Assembly: GCA_023412695.1 (NCBI GenBank)
Contig: JAEYNG010000090.1
Span: 1-9,029, forward strand
DNA from: Planctomycetota bacterium
GTDB taxonomy: Bacteria; Planctomycetota; Phycisphaerae; Phycisphaerales; UBA1924
Length of the DNA stretch: 9,029 nt
Direction of reading: 5' to 3'
Shown here: positions 4,236 to 9,029 of the stretch, piece by piece
Layout of the letters: each line of letters starts with the position of its first letter
Position numbering within the stretch: position 1 is the first letter of the stretch
Notes under the pieces: model-generated
Database searches by the model: none
Told to the model about the DNA's origin: nothing
What the model saw: only the letters and a program-made list of their open reading frames with translations
Made by a program: the position numbers and the translations under genes

Positions 4236-6866
4236 ATGAAGCGTGATATGTCCCTGCGCGCCGGCATCGGCGCGGCGGTCCTAGTGAGCGCAGCCGGGAT
4301 GGCGGCCGCCGGGCCCGACGTCATCGTCGGTGATCTATACGGCTCGGGAAACTACGGCACCGCCAGCGGCCGCGCCGCGTTCTCGGTCGGCACCTACTCC
4401 TGCAATGTCGGCGACGTCCCCCTTGCGTGGGTCGCCGGCACTTCGCAGCACCCGGTCATCTCTCAGAACCTTTACCGCCTGCACAACGGGCGCTTCACGC
4501 AGATCGGCCAGGCATGGCTGAAGCACGGCTTCTGCGCTCTCCAGAACAACCTCTGCGCCAGCTGCACCCCCGGCGGGGATTGCTCGGCGCTCTTCCCCGG
4601 CTGCGCCGATCCGTACGACGCCAGCCTCAACGGCACCCAGAGCGGTCTCGGTCCCAAAAGCGAGGTGAACGCCTTCACCGGCGTGTTCCCGTTCCCGTGG
4701 GTGAACAACGGCTCGGGCTCGGGCGCTACCTTCAAGCGGCTGCAGGCCCCGACCTCGACGCTCGGCGCCGCCGGCGCGCAGTACTTCAACTCGAGCATGT
4801 ACGTGCAGCCGCAGGACGCCGCGGCCGGCAACGGGCTCAATAACCAGTCCTACCGGACCTGCAATATCGTGTTTGACGCCGGCGACAACCGCTGGGAGAT
4901 CACCCAGACCGGCACAACGCAGCGTACCAAGCCCGCGCTGCACGCCTGGAAGGACTCCGACGCGGCGGTGCAGCTGGTCAACTTCGACGTGCCCGGCGAG
5001 GGCCGCTTCATCGTCGCGATGAAGGCGACCAACATCGGCGGCGGCAACTGGCACTACGAGTACGCGATCCAGAACTTCAACTCCGACCGCTCGGGCCAGA
5101 GCTTCGTCGTCCCCATCCCCGCCGGCACCACGGTCACCAACCTCGGCTTCTCCGACGTCGATTACCACTCGGGCGAGCCGTACGCCTCGACGGACTGGGC
5201 CGGGGTCGTCAACGCGACCCAGGTCGCCTGGGCGACGCAGACGCACGCCCAGAATGTCAATGCCAACGCGCTGCGCTGGGACACCATCTACAACTTCTGG
5301 TTCGACGCCAACGTCGCCCCCGGCCAGGGCAGCGCGACAATCAACCTCTTCAAGCCTGGCTCGCCGTCGTCTGTCTCGGGCAACATCCAGGTGCCCGGCG
5401 GCGCGGGCGGACCGGTCGAACCGGCGAACAACGCGTGCGCCAACGCAGCGACACTCAGCAGCTACGGAACATACGCCTTTGACACGACGGGCGCGACCAC
5501 CGACGGCCCTTCTGAGACGCTCTGCAACAACGCCGGCTCGGCCCAGGTCTACAACGATCTTTGGTACACCTACACCGCCTGCGCGAGCGGCGATCACACG
5601 CTGAGCACATGCGGCGCAACCTTCGACACCCGCATCGCGGTGTACAACTCGAACTGCCCCTCGGGCGAGAACACCGCGATCGCCTGCAACGACGACTCGA
5701 ACTCCTGTGCCGCGGGCTCGCTGCACTCGAGCGTCACCTTCAGCGCTACCGCCGGCCAGACCTACCGCATCCGCGTCGGCGCATTCCAGAACAACACGAA
5801 CCAGGGCGGCGGCTACGGCCAGGGCAACCTCGTGCTCACCGGGCCCAGCTGCGGCCCGGCCGGGCCCGACGGCGACGACTGCGCCGAGGCCATCGTCATC
5901 TCCGGCTACGGCGGCTTCGCGTACTCGACGATCGGCGCCACTACCGACGGCCCCTCCGAGCCGGGCGCCTGCAACTTCTTCGGCGACCCGCAAATCGCAA
6001 GCGATATCTGGATGCGCTGGACCGCCTGCGCCTCCGGCCAGGTCACCTTTGCAACCTGCGGCGCGGCCAACTACGACACCGAGCTTGCGCTCTATGGCGG
6101 CACCTGCCCCGCCGCGTCGGGCTCTGTCCTCGCGTGCAACGACGACGCCAGCGGATGCTCCGGCAACACCTCCCGCATGACCCACAACGTCACCAGCGGT
6201 GAAACCTACCTCATCCGGATCGGCGGCTGGAACAACAATGTCGGCAACGGCACGCTGACGATCTCCGGCCCTGCGTGCCCGCCGCCCGGGCCGGCCAACG
6301 ATAACTGCGCCAACCGCTCCGGCGTCGGCCTCGGCGCAACGCCGTTCAGCACCGTCGGCGCAACCACCGACGGACCCGCCCACCCGGGCTGCCTCGCGTT
6401 CGGCAACGACCAGGTGAGCAACGATGTCTGGTTCAATCACCCGTCGCAGTGCCCGGGTTCCATCCGCATCGATGTCTGCGACGCCGGCTACGACTCCAAG
6501 CTCGCGGTCTACGACGACGCCGGCTGCACCAACCTCGACGCTCGCCTCATCGCCTGCAACGACGACGCCTGCGGTTCAGGCGGCCTCCGCTCGGAGGTCC
6601 GCATCGCCTCGCGCATCGGGCGCAACTACACCATCCGCGTCGGCGGCTACAACGGCGCGACCGGCGCGGGCAACATGGTCATCACCTACTGCCCCGGCGA
6701 CTTCGACGCCAACGGCACCGTCGAGGTGCCGGACATCTTCGCCTTCCTCTCCGCGTGGTTCGCGCAGGACGCCCGTGCCGACGTTGACGGCGTGCCGGGC
6801 GTCAGCGTGCCCGACATCTTCTCGTACCTGAGCCTGTGGTTCGCCGGCTCGGGCCCGTGCAGCTGA
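4236..6866 (+). CDS. Secreted protein with Cys-rich N-terminal domain, three PPC-like repeats and GC-type dockerin tail
   Basis: This 876-aa protein opens with a signal peptide (MKRD, hydrophobic stretch 9-25, likely cut after AAA at 25). Residues about 27-395 form one large domain I cannot assign to a characterised family. It contains NLYRLHNGRFTQIG (78-91), WLKHGF (94-99) and cysteines at 100, 107, 110, 116 and 123, suggesting disulfides outside the cytoplasm. Three tandem repeats follow (398-539, 547-681, 688-818), each with TTDGP, a D-[LIV]-W motif, a Cys-bounded strand and ACNDD. They look like the PPC-type beta-sandwich modules of secreted bacterial proteins. The tail 819-876 has two EF-hand-like loops (D822, D824, N826, E830, D833 and D849, D851, D860), each followed by PDIF and an LSxWF helix: the GC-type dockerin associated with Phycisphaerales. 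It is probably a surface-sorting or attachment signal, not a cellulosome dockerin. The N-terminal domain's activity is unknown. The gene is probably transcribed alone, with its own promoter and a strong terminator. Confidence 0.9.
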   Translation: MKRDMSLRAGIGAAVLVSAAGMAAAGPDVIVGDLYGSGNYGTASGRAAFSVGTYSCNVGDVPLAWVAGTSQHPVISQNLYRLHNGRFTQIGQAWLKHGFCALQNNLCASCTPGGDCSALFPGCADPYDASLNGTQSGLGPKSEVNAFTGVFPFPWVNNGSGSGATFKRLQAPTSTLGAAGAQYFNSSMYVQPQDAAAGNGLNNQSYRTCNIVFDAGDNRWEITQTGTTQRTKPALHAWKDSDAAVQLVNFDVPGEGRFIVAMKATNIGGGNWHYEYAIQNFNSDRSGQSFVVPIPAGTTVTNLGFSDVDYHSGEPYASTDWAGVVNATQVAWATQTHAQNVNANALRWDTIYNFWFDANVAPGQGSATINLFKPGSPSSVSGNIQVPGGAGGPVEPANNACANAATLSSYGTYAFDTTGATTDGPSETLCNNAGSAQVYNDLWYTYTACASGDHTLSTCGATFDTRIAVYNSNCPSGENTAIACNDDSNSCAAGSLHSSVTFSATAGQTYRIRVGAFQNNTNQGGGYGQGNLVLTGPSCGPAGPDGDDCAEAIVISGYGGFAYSTIGATTDGPSEPGACNFFGDPQIASDIWMRWTACASGQVTFATCGAANYDTELALYGGTCPAASGSVLACNDDASGCSGNTSRMTHNVTSGETYLIRIGGWNNNVGNGTLTISGPACPPPGPANDNCANRSGVGLGATPFSTVGATTDGPAHPGCLAFGNDQVSNDVWFNHPSQCPGSIRIDVCDAGYDSKLAVYDDAGCTNLDARLIACNDDACGSGGLRSEVRIASRIGRNYTIRVGGYNGATGAGNMVITYCPGDFDANGTVEVPDIFAFLSAWFAQDARADVDGVPGVSVPDIFSYLSLWFAGSGPCS
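5427..5852 (+). repeat. PPC-like tandem repeat 1 (protein-level)
   Basis: Residues 398-539 of the secreted protein. The repeat starts NNACANAA and contains TTDGPSE, NDLWYTYTACASG, a TCGATFDTRIAVY strand and IACNDDS, and closes with the YRIRVG strand and LTGPSC. It is the longest of the three copies because of a Gly/Asn-rich insertion near its end (NNTNQGGGYGQG). Confidence 0.8.
5874..6278 (+). repeat. PPC-like tandem repeat 2 (protein-level)
   Basis: Residues 547-681. The repeat starts DDCAEA and contains TTDGPSEPG, SDIWMRWTACASG, TCGAANYDTELALY and LACNDDASGC, and closes with YLIRIGG and ISGPAC. It is the copy closest to repeat 1, with ATTDGPSE and TACASG identical between the two. Confidence 0.8.
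6297..6689 (+). repeat. PPC-like tandem repeat 3, diverged (protein-level)
   Basis: Residues 688-818. The repeat starts NDNCAN and keeps TTDGP, SNDVWF, YDSKLAVYDD, IACNDDA and YTIRVGGY. The TACASG strand of the other copies is replaced by a HPSQCPGS stretch. It joins the dockerin-like tail directly at C819. Confidence 0.75.
6690..6863 (+). other. GC-type dockerin-like calcium-binding tail (domain)
   Basis: Residues 819-876 start CPGDFDANG and end GPCS. There are two near-identical halves, each an Asp/Asn-rich loop followed by VPDIF and a short amphipathic helix (FLSAWF and YLSLWF). The half-to-half spacing is 27 residues. Cysteines at 819 and 875 bracket the module and could pair. Placement at the extreme C-terminus of a signal-peptide-bearing protein fits a cell-surface sorting or anchoring module. 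Confidence 0.8.
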
Positions 6867-6895
6867 TCGACGCGGCGAATCGATGACACACCGAA

Positions 6896-6927
6896 GGGGG
6901 CTCGCGCTTCGGCGCGGGCCCCCTTTT
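6896..6927 (+). terminator. Strong intrinsic terminator with UUCG tetraloop
   Basis: GGGGGCTCGCGC (6896-6907) pairs over 12 bp with GCGCGGGCCCCC (6912-6923), with a single U-G wobble, around a TTCG loop closed by C-G. TTTT follows at 6924-6927. It begins 30 nt after the TGA of the dockerin-tailed gene. On the opposite strand no T-run follows the stem, so it mainly serves the plus-strand gene. It may also limit read-through into the convergent aldo/keto reductase gene. Confidence 0.92.
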
Positions 6928-6943
6928 CATTGCGCCAGCGCGT

Positions 6944-7732
6944 TTATACCGCTTCTTCCAACGCCGCAGCGTTCGCCCGCAGATGTTGCGGGTTCGACGT
7001 CCCCACCACCATCGCCGAAACACCCGGCGTTCCCAGCACAAAGCGGATCGCGACCGCCGGGTCCGCCGCACGCCCGCTCTCAAGCCCTTTCTTCACCACC
7101 ACCCCGGCCCCCGCGTCCATCGCCGCGTCGATCACCCGCTGCTCCGCGGTGTACGCCGGGTTGTGCGTCACCATCACGACATCACAGCAGCCCGCGGCGA
7201 GGATCCCGCCCTCGACCGTCTTCGTGCTGACGCCGATCGCCCGCACCACTCCCTCCCGCTTCAGATCTTCGAGCGTACGGAGCGCGCCCGACTCGTTGAT
7301 GATCCACTCGTCACGCCCGTCCGAGTGCAGCAGCAACAACTCAAGCCGATCGACACCGAGCCGCCGCAGGCTCCTCTCGACGCTCCCGCGCACCGCCGCG
7401 GGCGAGAAGTCGAACCGCGACTCGCCGGTCGCGTCATCAAACTCCTCCCCCGCCTTCGTGCACACGATCCAGCGTTCACGCCCACCGAACCACGCGTTAC
7501 GACGCATCAGCTCGCCGATCCGCTCCTCGCTCACGCCATACGCGGGCGCGGTGTCGATCAGGTTGATCCCCAGCTCCGCCGCCGCCGCGAACAGCTCACC
7601 CGCCTGCTCGTCGCTCGGCAACGCGCCCGGCTGAGCCGCGTACTTGAGCCCCCGTGTGCGGCCGAGCTTTACCGTTCCAAGCCCTAGCACACTCACCGAC
7701 AAGCCGGTTTTCCCCAGCGGCCTCATCTCCAT
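6944..7732 (-). CDS. Aldo/keto reductase, compact form
   Basis: A cytosolic NAD(P)H-dependent oxidoreductase of the aldo/keto reductase superfamily, 262 aa from the chosen start. It opens with the family hallmark RPLGKTGLSVSVLGLGT. The full catalytic tetrad is present: D60 and Y65 in LIDTAPAYG, K93 in CTK and H136 in LLLH. The cofactor phosphate loop appears near the end as VVGTSNPQHL. Members are usually 280-330 aa. The shortening lies mainly in the second half of the barrel, where the usual long loop before the cofactor site is missing, and at the C-terminal end. The start at 7732 is preferred because GAGGA (7743-7739) lies 6 nt upstream. ATGs at 7753 and 7726 are alternatives, the latter forming an ATGA overlap with the upstream stop. 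The gene overlaps the FAD oxidoreductase gene by 10 nt, so the two are probably co-transcribed and translationally coupled. The substrate is not predictable. Confidence 0.92.
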   Translation of the reverse strand: MEMRPLGKTGLSVSVLGLGTVKLGRTRGLKYAAQPGALPSDEQAGELFAAAAELGINLIDTAPAYGVSEERIGELMRRNAWFGGRERWIVCTKAGEEFDDATGESRFDFSPAAVRGSVERSLRRLGVDRLELLLLHSDGRDEWIINESGALRTLEDLKREGVVRAIGVSTKTVEGGILAAGCCDVVMVTHNPAYTAEQRVIDAAMDAGAGVVVKKGLESGRAADPAVAIRFVLGTPGVSAMVVGTSNPQHLRANAAALEEAV

Positions 7733-8976
7733 TCGATGTCCTCGCGATCCCACACGTGCGGCGCGACCGTCGGCGCACAGGGGATCGCCGGGTCGAGTGA
7801 TCCATCGGCCCGCGGCCGTACACCCATCTCCCCCAGCTGCCGGGCCACCTCATCGCCCAGGAGCGGCGCAAATGCCAGCTTCGTCGGCCATGCCGCTAAC
7901 ACGTGCCCCGCTCTCACAACCACCGGCACATCCGGCCGCGACCCGGGCATCAGCGACATTGCTCCTGCCCGCTCCGGTACACCCTCGGCCCGATCCACCC
8001 GCAGCGTCGCCCATCGCACATCCTCGGACAGGGTGAGCCAAGGCATGCACTCGGCAAGCTCACGCCGCGCGGCGGTCACCTGCTCCTCCGCGCTGCGCGA
8101 CACCCCGTCCTCGGCGACCTGGCCGCCGATGTACCACACGTGCTCGCCAGTCGCGTTGTGCGTCCCACTGGTGATCGTGATCCGCGGCGAACTCGACGTC
8201 CCGACGCAATGGCCAAAGAACGGTCCCGGGACGCCGCGCGCCATCACCATGTGCAGCGGACGCCGCTGCGCACGCACGGGCATTGCGTTGTGCACGCCGA
8301 ATGGCGCGAGCAGCTCCTCGTTCCCGCTCCCAGCGCAGAGCACGACCGCGCGAGTCCGGACCTCGATCTCGCGCCCGTCGTTGCACCGAATCCGAACACC
8401 CGCACCATCGCGCCCCGACGCGCCCATGCCGGCAAACGAGCCATGCACCGCTCGCCCGCGTACGCTCGCGGCGAGCTTCTGCACGAGTTCGCGTGCATCG
8501 AGCACCATTTCTCCGACGCTGTAGACATCCACGCCCCCGAGTCCCGACGGTGCGCCGCGCAGCACCGCCGGCCGCGACTCGACGCCCACCCGATCGACCG
8601 CCGTCCGCAATAACTTCGAGGCCGTTGCACCGGCGACGCGCGACATCACGCCCGGCGCGGTCCAGTAGAAGTAGTGATCGCTCAGCACCGGCACGCCGCG
8701 GAGGTCGACCGGCGCGTTCTTCTCGCCGGCGAGGCACGCCCGCCACACGCCAGGCATCGACGCGATCGCCGTCGCGGCCGAACCCACCTGCCCATCGAGC
8801 GCGTACTTCAACCCGCCGTGGATGATCCCCTGGCTGGCGATCGTCTGCCCGCACCCCAGCGACCCCGGTTCGACCAGCACGCACTCGAACCCGTCGCGCC
8901 TGAGCCGCGCAAGCGTCCACAGCCCGGCGATGCCGCCGCCAAGGATCAGGACATCGGAGTGCAGGACTGTGGCCAT
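7723..8976 (-). CDS. FAD-dependent oxidoreductase (DAO / GlpA-LhgO-like)
   Basis: A 417-aa flavoprotein of the DAO superfamily. The N-terminal dinucleotide-binding fold is clear: VLILGGGIAGLW (9-20, with the GxGxxG at 13-18) and the ribose-binding E36 in VLVEPG. SQGIIHGGLKY (48-58) resembles the conserved region near the flavin in glycerol-3-phosphate dehydrogenases and L-2-hydroxyglutarate oxidases. VVLCAGSG (211-218) is the second FAD-contact strand, and TKLAFAPLLGDEVA (365-378) is the C-terminal flavin-contacting segment. It has no signal peptide or membrane segment, so it is cytosolic or peripheral. The substrate is probably a 2-hydroxy acid, amino acid or polyol phosphate by family analogy and cannot be narrowed. 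The ATG at 8976 lacks a good Shine-Dalgarno, since the nearest GGGAGG is about 30 nt upstream, and only 53 nt of upstream DNA is in the window. A TAGACT -10-like sequence lies near the window end but its -35 is out of view. It is the first gene of a two-gene unit with the aldo/keto reductase. Confidence 0.88.
   Translation of the reverse strand: MATVLHSDVLILGGGIAGLWTLARLRRDGFECVLVEPGSLGCGQTIASQGIIHGGLKYALDGQVGSAATAIASMPGVWRACLAGEKNAPVDLRGVPVLSDHYFYWTAPGVMSRVAGATASKLLRTAVDRVGVESRPAVLRGAPSGLGGVDVYSVGEMVLDARELVQKLAASVRGRAVHGSFAGMGASGRDGAGVRIRCNDGREIEVRTRAVVLCAGSGNEELLAPFGVHNAMPVRAQRRPLHMVMARGVPGPFFGHCVGTSSSPRITITSGTHNATGEHVWYIGGQVAEDGVSRSAEEQVTAARRELAECMPWLTLSEDVRWATLRVDRAEGVPERAGAMSLMPGSRPDVPVVVRAGHVLAAWPTKLAFAPLLGDEVARQLGEMGVRPRADGSLDPAIPCAPTVAPHVWDREDIEWR
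7739..7743 (-). promoter_or_regulatory. Ribosome binding site of the aldo/keto reductase inside the upstream gene
   Basis: On the minus strand GAGGA (7743-7739) lies 6 nt before the ATG at 7732, within the last codons of the FAD oxidoreductase gene. It supports 7732 over the ATG six bases further on, which has only GGAG directly abutting it. Initiation here before the upstream ribosome terminates fits coupled translation. Confidence 0.55.
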
Positions 8977-9029
8977 TCGTCGCGACTCGGCACGCCCACG
9001 GCACGCGCCCTCCCGCCGCAGTCTATGAC

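Noticed and set aside
4335..6440. 701-codon open frame on the minus strand opposite the dockerin-tailed gene
   Set aside because: It is Ala/Val/Gly/Asp/Arg-rich without domain motifs or a ribosome binding site. The length is explained by the strong third-position G/C bias of the real gene, which removes stops from that antisense frame.
7733..7753. Longer start for the aldo/keto reductase at 7753
   Set aside because: It adds MGSRGHR before the conserved family start and lacks a ribosome binding site. The 7732 ATG has GAGGA 6 nt upstream.
1..9029. CRISPR array, tRNA/rRNA genes, insertion sequence or prophage signs
   Set aside because: No regularly spaced direct repeats, no cloverleaf-forming segment, no transposase or integrase frame and no terminal inverted repeats were seen. 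Base composition is even across the window.

Overview
The window is about 70% G+C and looks like chromosomal DNA of a planctomycete, most likely of the Phycisphaerales. The best evidence is the C-terminus of the secreted protein at 4236-6866. It carries a two-loop, dockerin-like calcium-binding module of the 'GC-type dockerin' kind, which is typical of that order. No mobile element, tRNA, rRNA or CRISPR array is visible.

Layout. (1) Positions 1-1131, minus strand: a class I SAM-dependent methyltransferase with a C-terminal THUMP-like domain. Its 3' end is cut off by the window edge. (2) Positions 1132-1206: a compact 75-bp divergent promoter region with a perfect 15-bp palindrome and three GGTCA half-sites spaced about one helical turn apart. 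The candidate -10 elements on both strands lie exactly 6 nt from the start codons, which suggests leaderless messages. (3) Positions 1207-4059, plus strand: a 950-aa exported multidomain protein. It has an N-terminal carbohydrate-binding-like sandwich, a possible glycosidase-like barrel that seems to lack the usual acid/base Glu, and C-terminal beta domains. (4) Positions 4060-4235: an intergenic region with a sigma70-like promoter, a perfect 16-bp palindrome in the leader and a strong Shine-Dalgarno. (5) Positions 4236-6866, plus strand: an 876-aa secreted protein with an uncharacterised Cys-rich N-terminal domain, three tandem PPC-like beta-sandwich repeats and the dockerin-like tail. It ends at a very strong C(UUCG)G hairpin terminator. 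(6) Positions 8976-6944, minus strand: a two-gene unit of a GlpA/LhgO-like FAD-dependent oxidoreductase followed, with a 10-nt overlap, by a compact aldo/keto reductase.

How the parts relate. The two plus-strand genes encode exported proteins that probably act in the envelope or outside the cell, perhaps in carbohydrate or surface interactions. The two redox enzymes are very likely co-transcribed and translationally coupled and may act in one oxidation/reduction route, but the substrate cannot be read from sequence. The methyltransferase is probably a housekeeping-type RNA-modification gene that shares only its promoter region with the secreted protein. I see no clear new 'system'. The most interesting items are the uncharacterised secreted architectures, the divergent operator-like region and the redox pair.
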